A stretch of DNA of 64,000 nucleotides from Pedobacter jejuensis (GCF_003725795.1 NZ_RBEE01000023.1:248001-312000), one strand, 5' to 3'. Shown: positions 9,168 through 18,446, numbered from the stretch's first letter. Notes: generated by a model from the sequence alone, not told the origin. Translations and numbers: made by a program.

Positions 9168-11054
9168 CTAAATTTTGGTGATTAGGAATGATGTTCTACG
9201 GTTGCTTTTTCTGCCAATTTCTGTTTTATTATCAGCAATTGGTTTGCTTGCGCCAAAGCCCTTAAAGGTAAGCCTTTTTGCATCAATTTCATTTTTAACC
9301 AAATAATTATAAACTGCATTGGCTCGGTTAAACGAAAGTTTTTCATTTAGTTTATCATCGCCAATATTATCGGTATGACCTTGGATTTCGATATTTACCT
9401 TCTCATTTTGATGCAGAAAATCGATTAATAAATCTAACTCCCTAATGGATGCCGGTAGTAGATTGTATTTATTGGTATCGAAGAATATATTTTTTAAAGT
9501 AACGTTGCCACCTTGTTTAATCTTTTCAATGTAAACTTCGATTTGATAAGGTTTGTTAATGTCACCAGCTTTGAGCTCAAAATTTTCCGAGTAAAATAAA
9601 TAACCTTCGGCATTCACATTGAACAGATAATTGCTACCAATCGGCATTACTGCTAGAAATTGGCCTGTTTCAGGGTCGGTATAATCATAAAAAACTGTTT
9701 GGTTGGTTTTTAAATCGATAACCTGAACATTACTTTCAATCGTTTTATTGCTGTCTTTATCTCTTACAATCCCTTTAACGTAACTAACTTTCATTGGTTT
9801 CGCTGCTTCAGGTATGCCAAAACTATAAATATCTTGTCCGCCGAAACCATCTTTTAAGTTTGAAGAAAACAGGCCGAAATTACCATCAGCGCTTACAATT
9901 AATCCACTTTCATTTTCAAACGAATTAATGGGATAGCCTAAATTAATCGGTTTTTGAAATTTGCCGGTATCATCCATTTTGCTGTAATAAATATCTTTGT
10001 TTCCAAAGCCTGGCCAGCCATCCGATGAAAAATATAACGTCTTTCCATCTACATGCAGAAAGGGCGTATTTTCATCAAAAGCAGTATTAATTTCCGGACC
10101 AAGATTAATGGCTGGTCCCCATTTAGCATCATCAGTAATGGTGCTTTTCCAAATATCATAACCACCAGAACCACCCGGGCGATTGCTAATGAAATATAGG
10201 GTTCTACCATCAGGACTAATCGCAGGTTGCGATTCCCAATATTCGGAATTAACCGGTTTGCCCACATTGTAAGGTTCACCCCAATCTTTGCCCTCCCGAT
10301 GCGAAACGTAAATATCGCATCTTCCTAAACCATCGGGACGATTACAGCCTGTAAAAAATAAATATTTTCCATCTGGAGAAATGGTTTGAGCACCCTCATT
10401 AAATTTGGCGGTGTTTATTTTTGTTGATAATGGTGTGGCTAAGTTCCAGGAGTTGTTTTTAAACTGAGCTGTCCAGAAATCTTCATTTCCATTAACCTGC
10501 CTGGTAAAAATTAAGGTTTCTCCATCTGCGGTAAGCGCCGGGAAATATTCGGCATCGGTTGTGTTCACCCCTTGACCAAGGTTTACCGGACTAAATTTAA
10601 CAGGTTTTTTGATGGCGATAGATGCAAAATCACAGTCGGATAGGTATTTTTTTACTTTTTTAGCTCTTTCAGATGAAGAATCTTGTATTAGAAATTCCGC
10701 GAAATGTTGCTTGGCCTTATCGTATTCTTGTGTTGCAAATTCAGTTTCTGCCAAACCGTAGATTACAATTGGCGCTACATTTTTATTTATCAAAATTGCT
10801 TTTTGATAAGCAGCCTTTGCCTCGTTGTTTTTTTTTTCAAAACTGTAAACACTAGCCAGTAAAATATATGCATTTTGAAATAGTGGGTCGGCCTCAAGAG
10901 CGCTCTTTAAAACCTGTTCTGCCGATAAATAATCCTGTTTATCAATAAGTGGATTAGCTCTTTCGAAGAAATTTTGGGCTTTCTTATTGCTAGAGCTTTG
11001 TGCGAAAACGCTAAAACTTAAAAATATTGATAATAGGAAAAAACAAAACCTCAT
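9168..11054 (-). CDS. OmpA-family lipid/peptidoglycan-associated protein with TPR and WD40-like repeats
   Basis: Secreted envelope protein of 628 residues. It has a signal peptide cut near SVFAQ (residue ~19) and a TPR region at ~25-140. A WD40-like (PD40) propeller follows at ~150-410 with repeated blades such as SPDGKYLFFTG, SPDGRTLYFISNRPGG and DGKTLYFSSDGWPG. Next is a carboxypeptidase-regulatory-like module at ~425-500. The C-terminal OmpA domain has IEIQGHTDNIGDDKLNEKLS and GRKSNRRTSF, the peptidoglycan-binding signature. This architecture is common in Bacteroidota and is related to PorE-like secretion or gliding proteins, but assignment to type IX secretion is not supported by neighbours here. 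Confidence 0.9.
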   Translation of the reverse strand: MRFCFFLLSIFLSFSVFAQSSSNKKAQNFFERANPLIDKQDYLSAEQVLKSALEADPLFQNAYILLASVYSFEKKNNEAKAAYQKAILINKNVAPIVIYGLAETEFATQEYDKAKQHFAEFLIQDSSSERAKKVKKYLSDCDFASIAIKKPVKFSPVNLGQGVNTTDAEYFPALTADGETLIFTRQVNGNEDFWTAQFKNNSWNLATPLSTKINTAKFNEGAQTISPDGKYLFFTGCNRPDGLGRCDIYVSHREGKDWGEPYNVGKPVNSEYWESQPAISPDGRTLYFISNRPGGSGGYDIWKSTITDDAKWGPAINLGPEINTAFDENTPFLHVDGKTLYFSSDGWPGFGNKDIYYSKMDDTGKFQKPINLGYPINSFENESGLIVSADGNFGLFSSNLKDGFGGQDIYSFGIPEAAKPMKVSYVKGIVRDKDSNKTIESNVQVIDLKTNQTVFYDYTDPETGQFLAVMPIGSNYLFNVNAEGYLFYSENFELKAGDINKPYQIEVYIEKIKQGGNVTLKNIFFDTNKYNLLPASIRELDLLIDFLHQNEKVNIEIQGHTDNIGDDKLNEKLSFNRANAVYNYLVKNEIDAKRLTFKGFGASKPIADNKTEIGRKSNRRTSFLITKI

Positions 11055-11087
11055 AAATACATTGGTTATTAAGCTAATGTATTGTTT

Positions 11088-11711
11088 TTAAGGAATATTT
11101 AAAAATTTGTGTGTTTGCAAAGAGATTTCCCATTTTGGATTGGCCATAACATATTCAATAATCATTGGCGTAATTTCTTTCGATTTTGACCATTCCGGTT
11201 GAAGATATAATTTACAAGTTGGAGATACCATTGCCGCATATTCTTCTGCCCATTTAAAATCGCTTTTGTTAAAAACGATAACCTTTAATTCATGTGCAAA
11301 TGGTGTAATATCTGGACGAGGCGCTTTGAATTTTTTAGGTGATAAACAAATCCAATCCCAATTTCCCGAAAGTGGATAAGCCCCAGAAGTTTCAATGAAA
11401 GTTAAAATACCGCGTTCTTTAAGCTTATTTGTTAAATAATCAAGGTTGTAAATTAAAGGCTCGCCACCTGTTATTACCACGGCTTTACCCGGAAATTTAT
11501 CGGCATTTTCTACAATCACATCAGCAGGTGTAAGTGGATGCATTTCGGCATCCCAGCTTTCCTTTACATCGCACCAATGACAGCCTACATCGCAACCACC
11601 CAAGCGAATAAAATAGGCTGCTTTGCCGGTATTAAATCCTTCGCCTTGTATTGTATAGAATTCTTCCATTAATGGAAGTAATGTGCCGTCTTCTGGTATG
11701 TCTTGTTTCAT
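11088..11711 (-). CDS. queE: 7-carboxy-7-deazaguanine synthase QueE
   Basis: Radical-SAM enzyme that converts 6-carboxytetrahydropterin to 7-carboxy-7-deazaguanine in queuosine synthesis. The 207 residues start with the substrate-binding LMEEFYTIQGEGFNTGKAAYF, followed by the cluster motif CDVGCHWCD (CxxxCxxC) and GGEPLI. These, together with the short length, are diagnostic for QueE rather than a pyruvate-formate-lyase activase. No other queuosine gene is in the window. It runs in the same direction as the OmpA-family gene, 33 bases upstream of it. Confidence 0.95.
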   Translation of the reverse strand: MKQDIPEDGTLLPLMEEFYTIQGEGFNTGKAAYFIRLGGCDVGCHWCDVKESWDAEMHPLTPADVIVENADKFPGKAVVITGGEPLIYNLDYLTNKLKERGILTFIETSGAYPLSGNWDWICLSPKKFKAPRPDITPFAHELKVIVFNKSDFKWAEEYAAMVSPTCKLYLQPEWSKSKEITPMIIEYVMANPKWEISLQTHKFLNIP

Positions 11712-11817
11712 TTTTGAGGATGCAAATATCTTAAAAAAATATCGGCTAGGCGTTCATCTCCTAAAATTTAATCGAAAGATGAAATAACACTGATATTTAA
11801 ATCCCTATTTTAGCCTG

Positions 11818-12153
11818 ATGAAGTGGTTAAAAGCGCTAAATAAGATGCAGATTCCTACAAAGGGTAACATTAAAACGCTCGACGTAGGTGGAAAGCAGCT
11901 TTGTATTATCAATAATGAAGATGAAATTGTCGCTGCGCAATCTTTTTGCCCGCATGCTGGTGGTCATTTTTCTGGCGGATGGTGTAAAAATGGACATTTG
12001 GTTTGCCCGGTTCATCGCTACGAGTACAATTTGAAAACCGGAAGAGGAGCAGAGGGACAAGGCGATTACATAGATATTTATCCAACTGAAATCAGGGAAG
12101 ATGGTTTGTATATTGGATTTGAAGAAAGTTGGTGGAGTAAACTTTGGGGGTAA
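11818..12153 (+). CDS. Rieske [2Fe-2S] ferredoxin-like protein
   Basis: Small soluble electron-transfer protein, 111 residues. It shows the two Rieske cluster motifs: CPHAGG (Cys and His ligands) at about residues 41-46 and CPVHRYEYN (Cys-x-x-His) at about 61-69. There is no signal peptide and no oxygenase catalytic domain, so it resembles nitrite-reductase small-subunit or ferredoxin-type Rieske proteins. The redox partner is unknown. The gene stands alone, divergent from queE, and is followed by an inverted repeat that contains CCACAGAT. Confidence 0.88.
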   Translation: MKWLKALNKMQIPTKGNIKTLDVGGKQLCIINNEDEIVAAQSFCPHAGGHFSGGWCKNGHLVCPVHRYEYNLKTGRGAEGQGDYIDIYPTEIREDGLYIGFEESWWSKLWG

Positions 12154-12156
12154 TTT

Positions 12157-12336
12157 TTAACCACAGATAAATAAGGATGAACATAGATACCATATCTAAT
12201 TACTTGTTTATTCTTTAATTCCTTTGCCAAATTGTAAGCACTCCAAATGTGAGCTAACCACGCAATATCTAATTCAATAATTGTACAATTTACCAATATT
12301 TATATCTGTGTTTATCTATGAAAATCTGTGGTTAAA
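12157..12336. repeat. Inverted repeat with AACCACAGAT ends (copy 1)
   Basis: Left arm TTTAACCACAGATAAATAAG and right arm ATCTGTGTTTATCTATG followed by AATCTGTGGTTAA are complementary and enclose ~110 bases. Copies 2 and 3 lie after rpe (22231-22340) and between serC and serA (26476-26546). Confidence 0.85.
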
Positions 12337-12343
12337 TATTAAT

Positions 12344-12763
12344 TCAATTCAGCAAATGCCTGTTGAAAAATTCCTGACAGTTTAAAACCTCTACTTCAGC
12401 GAAGTAAAAATCCTCAATATCCTCAGTAATAATGCATTTGCAATCAACAGATTCTGCTGCATAACATTCTAATCCATCCTCAAAATCGTGTATTGATTTA
12501 TTTGATAATGTATTAAAAACACCTTCGGAAGAATTTGGAGCAATTTTAATATGTTGACAAAGCAAATCTATTTTTTGCTTAGCCAATACGGATTTGTGTT
12601 TCTTTTCTGCGAAGTAAAAAGCAATGGCTAGGCAAAGTGGTGATGTGTAAACTTCAAACTTTGGGTGCGATGCTAAGCTTAAAATTCTAGATGAATAAGT
12701 AAACAATGGATACTCTTTGTTTAAAACAGAAACAAGAACGTTCGCATCTAAAAATATTTTCAC
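12344..12763 (-). CDS. PIN-domain toxin (VapC-like RNase)
   Basis: 139 residues. The N-terminal FLDANVLVSVL carries the first acidic residue of the PIN active site, HDFEDGLECYAA the middle acidic pair, and CKCIITEDIEDF the C-terminal acidic residues. These are the hallmarks of metal-dependent PIN ribonucleases. It lies 3 bases downstream of a ribbon-helix-helix-type small gene, giving the antitoxin-then-toxin order of a type II module. The RNA target is unknown. It differs clearly from the other PIN protein in the window (59159-59551). Confidence 0.85.
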   Translation of the reverse strand: MKIFLDANVLVSVLNKEYPLFTYSSRILSLASHPKFEVYTSPLCLAIAFYFAEKKHKSVLAKQKIDLLCQHIKIAPNSSEGVFNTLSNKSIHDFEDGLECYAAESVDCKCIITEDIEDFYFAEVEVLNCQEFFNRHLLN

Positions 12764-12766
12764 AGA

Positions 12767-13027
12767 TTATTTTTTAGAAGAAAAGAATTCATCCATCGAT
12801 GCTTTGCGACTAGCTTTAGGTGTTTTTTTATACTCAACTTCGCCTTCAGCAACCATACTTACCCAATCAGAAATAGGATAATCTTCTAATGATTTATAGT
12901 TGCTAGCTGTAACCTGAATTAATAAATGCTCAATTAAACGAGATAAGCTAATGTTGTTATCGGCGGCATATTTTTTAGCCTTTTTAACAACATCTTGATT
13001 AAAGCTTAAGGTTAATTTCGAATCCAT
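12767..13027 (-). CDS. Putative antitoxin (DUF6364-like, ribbon-helix-helix)
   Basis: 86 residues. The N-terminal MDSKLTLSFNQDVVKKAKKY followed by AADNNISLSRLIEHLL fits a short DNA-binding strand plus two helices (ribbon-helix-helix). The lysine-rich C-terminal tail (KKTPKASRKASMDEFFSSKK) would be the toxin-binding part. It resembles the DUF6364 family, which often precedes PIN toxins; the family name is recalled, not searched. The AT-rich upstream bases with ACGTAAA and TTTACACGTAAA (around 13060-13090) could be its operator. Confidence 0.8.
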   Translation of the reverse strand: MDSKLTLSFNQDVVKKAKKYAADNNISLSRLIEHLLIQVTASNYKSLEDYPISDWVSMVAEGEVEYKKTPKASRKASMDEFFSSKK

Positions 13028-13090
13028 AACATCAAATTTAAAAACAAATATAATTATTTTACGTAAAGCTAAAAATATTTACACGTAAAA

Positions 13091-13118
13091 AAGGCAACTC
13101 AAATAGTTGAGTTGCCTT
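13091..13118 (-). terminator. Terminator of folD
   Basis: A perfect 10-bp stem (GGCAACTCAA with TTGAGTTGCC) around a 4-base loop. On the reverse strand it is followed by a run of T, so it ends leftward transcription from folD. Confidence 0.85.
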
Positions 13119-13175
13119 TGAATATTTTATGGGATAGGTCTTTACCCTAAACCCTAAACCTTTCTTCCTTCTACC

Positions 13176-14057
13176 TTAATTATAGATTTCTTTCCTAGCC
13201 GATGCTAAAGTATTTTTTAGTAATCCAACAATCGTCATTAAGCCTACACCGCCAGGTACAGGCGTAATGTAAGATGAAATCGGTGCTACGTTTTCGAAAT
13301 CTACATCGCCGTAGAGTTTAAAGCCAGATTTTGTTTCAGTAGAAGTTTCTCGGTTAATACCCACATCAATAACAATTGCACCAGACTTAACCATATCGGC
13401 GGTGATAAAATTCTTCTTACCGATAGCGGCAATGATAATATCAGCTTGTAAAACTTGTTCTTTTAAATCCTTTGTGCGAGAGTGTGTAAGCGTTACGGTA
13501 CAATTCCCCGTGTTGGCATTTCGAGCCATTAAAATGCTCATCGGGCTTCCAACAATATTGCTTCTACCAACTACAACGCAATGCATTCCGGTGGTATTGA
13601 TGTTATATTCTTGCAACATCAATAAAATTCCATAAGGCGTAGCCGGAATAAAACAAGGTAAATTACGCATCATTCTACCCAGGTTTACTGGATGGAATCC
13701 ATCAACATCTTTCTTATAATCAATAGTTTCGGTAACTTTTTCCGGGTCGATGTGTTTCGGTAAAGGCAATTGAACAATCAATCCATCAACATCAGCGTCT
13801 TGATTAATTTCTTCAATTTTCGCTAATAATTCTGCCTCACTAACCGAATTATCGTATCTAAAAAGCGAAGATTTAAAACCTACCTTTTCACAATTTTTCA
13901 TTTTGCTGGCTACATAGGTTTCGCTACCGCCATCATTGCCAACTAAAATTGCAACCAAATGCGGCTTGCGACCGCTAGTATTCAAAAATTCTGCAGCCTC
14001 CTCAGCAATCTGAATTTTAACTTTTTCTGATACGTATTTACCGTCTAATAATTTCAT
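13176..14057 (-). CDS. folD: Bifunctional methylenetetrahydrofolate dehydrogenase/cyclohydrolase FolD
   Basis: Oxidises 5,10-methylene-THF and hydrolyses methenyl-THF to 10-formyl-THF for purine and formyl-Met synthesis. The 293 residues match the family. Visible motifs are [14 protein letters not shown] with the catalytic lysine, [24 protein letters not shown] of the NAD(P) site, and [10 protein letters not shown] near the C-terminus. The ATG lies 86 bases downstream of the lepA stop, separated by an inverted-repeat element. A strong terminator follows the stop codon. Confidence 0.96.
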   Translation of the reverse strand: MKLLDGKYVSEKVKIQIAEEAAEFLNTSGRKPHLVAILVGNDGGSETYVASKMKNCEKVGFKSSLFRYDNSVSEAELLAKIEEINQDADVDGLIVQLPLPKHIDPEKVTETIDYKKDVDGFHPVNLGRMMRNLPCFIPATPYGILLMLQEYNINTTGMHCVVVGRSNIVGSPMSILMARNANTGNCTVTLTHSRTKDLKEQVLQADIIIAAIGKKNFITADMVKSGAIVIDVGINRETSTETKSGFKLYGDVDFENVAPISSYITPVPGGVGLMTIVGLLKNTLASARKEIYN

Positions 14058-14064
14058 TCTTATA

Positions 14065-14141
14065 AGATGTGAGACACTAGATATTAGATTTGAGATTGGA
14101 CGGTTAGCATCTAAAATCTCAAATCTAATATCTCAAATCTA
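14065..14141. repeat. AGATTTGAGA inverted repeat (copy 2) between lepA and folD
   Basis: Left part holds TGAGACACTAGATATTAG and ATTTGAGATTGG. Right part holds TCTCAAATCTAATATCTC. The arms pair imperfectly. It belongs to the same family as 6905-6992, and like that copy it fills a short gap between two genes read in the same direction. Confidence 0.8.
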
Positions 14142-14143
14142 TT

Positions 14144-15931
14144 TTAATCTAATTTCAAAACTGCCATGAATGCACTTTGTGGAATTTCTACGTTTCCAAC
14201 CTGGCGCATGCGTTTTTTACCTTTTTTCTGTTTCTCCAATAACTTACGTTTACGAGAAATATCACCACCATAACACTTGGCAGTTACATCTTTACGTAAA
14301 GCACTTAGCGTTTCGCGGGCAATAACTTTTGCACCGATAGAGGCTTGAATTTTAATTTCAAACTGCTGGCGAGGAATTAATTCTCTCAGCTTTTCACAGA
14401 TTTTCTTGCCAAAATCGTAAGCATTACTGCGGTGAATTAGCGATGATAAAGCATCAACAGGTTCTTCATTTAACAGCAAATCTAAACGGACTAAATCCGA
14501 TTTACGGTAACCAATTTGATGGTAATCGAAAGATGCGTAACCTTTGGAAATCGTTTTCAATTTATCATAAAAATCGAATACAATTTCTGCCATTGGCATT
14601 TCAAAAACCAGTTCAACTCTATCTGATGTTAAATAGGATTGGTTAATAATTGTACCTCTTTTTTGAATACAAAGCGACATTACCGGACCAACAAACTCAG
14701 CTTTGGTGATAATATTTGCTTTAATAAAAGGCTCTTCCACCGAATCCAATTTGCTTGGGTCGGGCAAATCTGATGGATTGTTTACGATAAATTCATCACC
14801 TTTTGTAGTATGTGCAATGTACGAAACGTTGGGTACGGTAGTAATTACCGTCATGTCGAATTCGCGTTCTAAACGCTCCTGCACAATTTCCATGTGCAGC
14901 ATGCCTAAAAATCCGCAACGGAAACCAAAGCCCAATGCTGCCGAACTTTCAGGTTCGAAAACGATAGATGCATCGTTTAATTGCAATTTGTGCATTGCCT
15001 CACGCAGTTCTTCATATTCGTCGGTGTCAACTGGGTAAATACCAGCAAAAACCATCGGCTTAACTTCCTCAAATCCCTGGATGGAATCTAAAGATGGTCT
15101 TTCAACAGTTGTAATTGTATCACCAACTTTAACCTCGCGAGCTTCTTTAATTCCGGAAATAATGTAACCTACATCGCCGGTTTTAACCACGCTACGTGGC
15201 GACATATCCAGTTTCAGAATTCCAACTTCATCTGCTAAATATTGCTTGCCAGTATTGATGAATTTTACTTTATCACCTTTTTTAATTTCTCCATTTACTA
15301 CTTTATAATAAGCAATAATTCCTCTAAACGAATTGAAAACAGAGTCGAAAATTAACGCTTGTAAAGGTGCCGTTGGGTCGCCAACCGGAGCTGGAACACG
15401 GTCTACAATAGCTTGAATAATATCAGGAATGCCCATGCCGGTTTTACCCGATGCCGGAATAATATCTTCACGTTTACAGCCAATTAAATCAATAATCTGG
15501 TCTTTCACTTCCTCGGGCATTGCCCCAGGTAGATCCATTTTATTTAAAATCGGGATAATTTCAAGGTCGTGCTCTAAAGCTAAGTATAAGTTCGAAATCG
15601 TCTGAGCCTGAATACCTTGAGATGCATCAACAATAAGCAAAGCACCTTCGCAGGCGGCAATAGAACGCGAAACTTCGTAGGAAAAATCTACGTGCCCTGG
15701 TGTATCAATTAAGTTAAAATTATACTCAATATCCCCAACTTTGTAGTTCATTTGTATGGCATGACTTTTAATCGTAATGCCTCTCTCACGCTCCAAATCC
15801 ATGTTATCGAGCAATTGCGCCTGCGCTTCACGCTTCGAAATTGTCTCAGTATATTCTAATAACCTATCGGCTAGTGTACTCTTTCCGTGGTCAATATGTG
15901 CAATAATGCAAAAATTACGTATATGCTTCAT
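14144..15931 (-). CDS. lepA: Elongation factor 4 (LepA)
   Basis: Ribosome-associated GTPase that helps back-translocation and ribosome assembly. The 595 residues match LepA. GTPase motifs: [14 protein letters not shown] (G1), [11 protein letters not shown] (G2), DTPGHVDF (G3) and NKMDLPGA (G4). EF-G-like domains II, III and V follow, then the LepA-specific C-terminal domain ending [17 protein letters not shown]. The start at 15931 ([17 protein letters not shown]) leaves the usual short leader before G1. A -7-like box lies 7 bases upstream. Confidence 0.97.
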   Translation of the reverse strand: MKHIRNFCIIAHIDHGKSTLADRLLEYTETISKREAQAQLLDNMDLERERGITIKSHAIQMNYKVGDIEYNFNLIDTPGHVDFSYEVSRSIAACEGALLIVDASQGIQAQTISNLYLALEHDLEIIPILNKMDLPGAMPEEVKDQIIDLIGCKREDIIPASGKTGMGIPDIIQAIVDRVPAPVGDPTAPLQALIFDSVFNSFRGIIAYYKVVNGEIKKGDKVKFINTGKQYLADEVGILKLDMSPRSVVKTGDVGYIISGIKEAREVKVGDTITTVERPSLDSIQGFEEVKPMVFAGIYPVDTDEYEELREAMHKLQLNDASIVFEPESSAALGFGFRCGFLGMLHMEIVQERLEREFDMTVITTVPNVSYIAHTTKGDEFIVNNPSDLPDPSKLDSVEEPFIKANIITKAEFVGPVMSLCIQKRGTIINQSYLTSDRVELVFEMPMAEIVFDFYDKLKTISKGYASFDYHQIGYRKSDLVRLDLLLNEEPVDALSSLIHRSNAYDFGKKICEKLRELIPRQQFEIKIQASIGAKVIARETLSALRKDVTAKCYGGDISRKRKLLEKQKKGKKRMRQVGNVEIPQSAFMAVLKLD

Positions 15932-15938
15932 CTTTGCG

Positions 15939-15946
15939 CAAAGATA
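15939..15946 (-). promoter_or_regulatory. Putative lepA -7 box
   Basis: TATCTTTG on the reverse strand matches TAnnTTTG and ends 7 bases before the lepA ATG. This suggests a leaderless or nearly leaderless mRNA. No convincing -33 box was seen. Confidence 0.45.
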
Positions 15947-16004
15947 TAGTTTTTAATGGAAAATTTAGGATGGAAAATGGAGTAGTAAAACAAGTTATTT
16001 AGCT

Positions 16005-16129
16005 TTATTTGGAAACTGAAATCACTGTTTCTTCGGTTACTACCGTCTTGCTTTCCACTTTATCTTTTTTGTGAACACCTGTTCGCTAATGAATGTTATT
16101 GCAGCAAAAAAGGATATCGTTTCAATCAA
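16005..16129 (-). pseudogene. Possible tiny gene with a single-base frameshift
   Basis: On the reverse strand one frame gives a hydrophobic stretch (LIETISFFAAITFISEQVFT). After a run of six A a second frame gives a charged tail (KKDKVESKTVVTEETVISVSK) ending at TAA 16005-16007. Adding one A to the A-run joins them into a ~41-residue protein with a membrane or signal helix. No ATG is present; TTG 16129 would be the start. The frame switch and short length keep this speculative. It could be chance, a decayed gene or a sequence error. It lies between MATE and lepA. Confidence 0.3.
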
Positions 16130-16205
16130 GTTTATTTAACATAAGGCTGTAGTTCTTTTGGAGCTTTTCCCTTTAAGTGTGCTAAAAATTACTAAAGGTT
16201 TAAAA

Positions 16206-17630
16206 TTAAACCATTGTTTTCTTCCATTTGCCTTTCTTAAACAAGATAAATGCTGCTATTGCAATACCAACTTCTGCAGTTGGGATGGCAATAAAAACAC
16301 CAGTCGGACCCATTTCCAGATATTTAGCAAGAAAATACGCTAATGGAATTTGAAAAAGCCAGAAAGCGAAAATGTTGATTTTTGTTGGTGTCCATGTATC
16401 TCCGGCGCCATTAAAAGCGCTGGTTAGCACCATTCCCATTCCATAAATGATAAAGCCAAAACTTAAAATTTTTAATGCTCGGCTTGCTATTTCAATTACT
16501 TTTTCATCAGATGTAAAAAATGCAGCAAACAAATGTCCACAGGTTAGAAAGAGTACACTTACCACAGCCATAAAAACAAAAATGTATTTCATAGTTTGAA
16601 AAACCGACTGTTCAGCTCTATCAACCTGGCCTGCACCTAAATTCTGTCCAACCAATGTTGCAGCCGCATTGCTTAATCCCCAGGCTGGCAATAAGAAAAA
16701 CATCATCAGCCTCAATGCGGTTTGGTAGCCTGCAGAACCTTCATCACCACCTGTTGTTGCAACCAATTCTGCTAAAAAAACCCAACTGCAACTTGCAATT
16801 ACAAATTGGAAAATAGCCGGAGCAGCAATTTTTATTATAGCTTTAATTTGCTCAAAATCAGGAATAAACTGATTTATTCGAATTTTTAGAGCATTTTTTC
16901 CATTAAACAAATTATAAATCTGGTAAGTTACCCCCAAACCTCTTCCAATAGTTGTTGCAATTGCAGCACCAGTTAAGCCAAATGCAGGAACTGGCCCGAA
17001 ACCATTGATGAAAATAGGGCATAGGATAATATTAGCAATGTTGGCTATCCATAAACTTCGCATCGCAATTGCAGCATTACCCGCACCTCTAAAAATTCCA
17101 TTGATTAAAAATAGCAGCACTATAATAATACTTCCACCCATCATTATGCGAATAAAAGTTGTTCCTTGATTCGCCGTTTCTGTGGATGCACCCATTAATA
17201 AAAGGATATCTCTGGCATAAATCAATCCAGCAATGCTGATTAAGATATTAATAGCTACTGCAATTACAATAGTTTGCATACCAGCTTTTGCGGCTGCCTC
17301 TGGATTTTTTTCGCCGATTCTTCTCGATACAACTGCCGTTGCTGCCATACTTAATCCGATCGCTAAGGAATATATGATGGTTAAAACAGATTCTGTTAAG
17401 CCAACAGTTTGGATTGCGTGGCTACTATTTTCTAAATGACCAACAAAATATAAATCAACTAAAGCAAAAACAGATTCCATAGCCATTTCCAACATCATTG
17501 GGATTGCCAATAAAATAATTGCCCTTGTAATACTTATTGAAGTCAGATCGACTTCATTACCTTTCAAAGATTGTATGAGTACATCAAAAAAAGAAGATAG
17601 TTTGCCCTGTGTCTTTGTTGACTGTGACAT
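16206..17630 (-). CDS. MATE-family multidrug efflux transporter
   Basis: Inner-membrane antiporter of 474 residues. Two MatE repeats each have about six hydrophobic helices. The first repeat starts at ~27 (ITRAIILLAIPMMLEMAMESVFALVDLYFVG) and the second near 250 (IIKIAAPAIFQFVIASCSWVF). LAIPMMLEM and the QNLGAGQVDRAEQ segment are typical of the NorM/DinF superfamily. A basic C-terminus (KKGKWKK) lies on the cytoplasmic side. Substrate is not predictable. A clear promoter at 17770-17799 implies a leader of roughly 130 bases. Confidence 0.92.
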   Translation of the reverse strand: MSQSTKTQGKLSSFFDVLIQSLKGNEVDLTSISITRAIILLAIPMMLEMAMESVFALVDLYFVGHLENSSHAIQTVGLTESVLTIIYSLAIGLSMAATAVVSRRIGEKNPEAAAKAGMQTIVIAVAINILISIAGLIYARDILLLMGASTETANQGTTFIRIMMGGSIIIVLLFLINGIFRGAGNAAIAMRSLWIANIANIILCPIFINGFGPVPAFGLTGAAIATTIGRGLGVTYQIYNLFNGKNALKIRINQFIPDFEQIKAIIKIAAPAIFQFVIASCSWVFLAELVATTGGDEGSAGYQTALRLMMFFLLPAWGLSNAAATLVGQNLGAGQVDRAEQSVFQTMKYIFVFMAVVSVLFLTCGHLFAAFFTSDEKVIEIASRALKILSFGFIIYGMGMVLTSAFNGAGDTWTPTKINIFAFWLFQIPLAYFLAKYLEMGPTGVFIAIPTAEVGIAIAAFILFKKGKWKKTMV

Positions 17631-17769
17631 AAAATAAGTGTAAAATGTAATGTATAAACCAGTTGATACGCGTGTAAGCGTACATGTATGAAAAATGGGA
17701 GGGAATCCTCGGTTATCTAAAACCTAAAACGGATTGCAGATACTATCATCGTTCTGTTATTTGATAGGG

Positions 17770-17799
17770 CAAAGATAAATAAATTATTGGATTGTCAAA
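17770..17799 (-). promoter_or_regulatory. Promoter of the MATE gene
   Basis: Reverse-strand TTTG (17799-17796) and TATCTTTG (17777-17770) are separated by 18 bases. This fits the Bacteroidota TTTG-N17-23-TAnnTTTG pattern. It lies ~140 bases before the ATG. Confidence 0.6.
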
Positions 17800-17857
17800 T
17801 TTTGATGACTGATTTTATAGAAATTGATTAATTTATTTATAGTAATAGCTAGTCATG

Positions 17858-17893
17858 ACTTCGACTGAAGCGAAGCGAAACTTCGCTCGAAAT
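17858..17893. repeat. Short GCGAAGC-rich inverted repeat
   Basis: ACTTCGACTGAAGCGAAGCG followed by AAACTTCGCTCGAAATGA can fold on itself. It sits between the thioesterase stop and the MATE promoter. A related fragment (CGAGCGAAGCCGAG) occurs at about 8600. Confidence 0.5.
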
Positions 17894-17908
17894 GACCACT
17901 TAAAAATA

Positions 17909-18328
17909 TTATATACTATAAGCCTTAATCATTTCATCTGTAACTTTTGTTCCCCGGGAAGTGTTCAAATCAATTAATACATAATCAAAAATACCATCAG
18001 AGGCTACTTTTCTGGTTTTCTGATTGATGATTTCAAACTGCACAGCGCATCCTTTATCGTTCATGTTTAAAATTCCTGTTCGGATGAGCATCAAATCATT
18101 CATTAACAAAGGGCGCTTGAAATTAATATCTACGTGACTAACTACCCATCCTAAACCTTGCTTAGTAAAATGCTCCCATGGCATGCCATAGAATTTTTCC
18201 ATTTGTTCGTATCGGGCGGCTAATACGTAATCCAAATATTTGCTGTTATGTACATGATTAAACATGTCTATATCATCAGGACGTACACGTAATTCGGTTT
18301 CGAAAATACTAAATTGATTCTTTTCCAA
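17909..18328 (-). CDS. Acyl-CoA thioesterase, 4HBT hotdog family
   Basis: 139 residues, the normal length for a single hotdog fold of the 4-hydroxybenzoyl-CoA thioesterase type (YbgC/FadM-like). The key segment DDIDMFNHVHNSKYLDY at ~18-34 contains the catalytic acidic residue and the conserved N-H-V. GWVVSHVDINFKRPLLMNDL supplies the central strand. It starts with TTG (18328), supported by a -7-like box 16 bases upstream and by the conserved strand beginning soon after. Substrate chain length cannot be read from the sequence. A standalone gene. Confidence 0.88.
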   Translation of the reverse strand: MEKNQFSIFETELRVRPDDIDMFNHVHNSKYLDYVLAARYEQMEKFYGMPWEHFTKQGLGWVVSHVDINFKRPLLMNDLMLIRTGILNMNDKGCAVQFEIINQKTRKVASDGIFDYVLIDLNTSRGTKVTDEMIKAYSI

Positions 18329-18344
18329 AGGTTAAATATTTGTG

Positions 18345-18352
18345 CAAAAGTA
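18345..18352 (-). promoter_or_regulatory. Putative thioesterase -7 box
   Basis: TACTTTTG on the reverse strand, 16 bases before the TTG start codon. It supports using TTG 18328 as the start. Confidence 0.4.
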
Positions 18353-18446
18353 GGGTTTTTAATATTATTAGTATTTTAAGTTTTTGTTTACTTTTAAGTT
18401 TTAGACACTAATAATAATAACTAATTTTCTTTCACAATTTTAAGTT

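Noticed and set aside
17631..17765. Named riboswitch in the MATE leader
   Set aside because: The ykkC/guanidine, TPP and preQ1 core motifs I looked for were not found.
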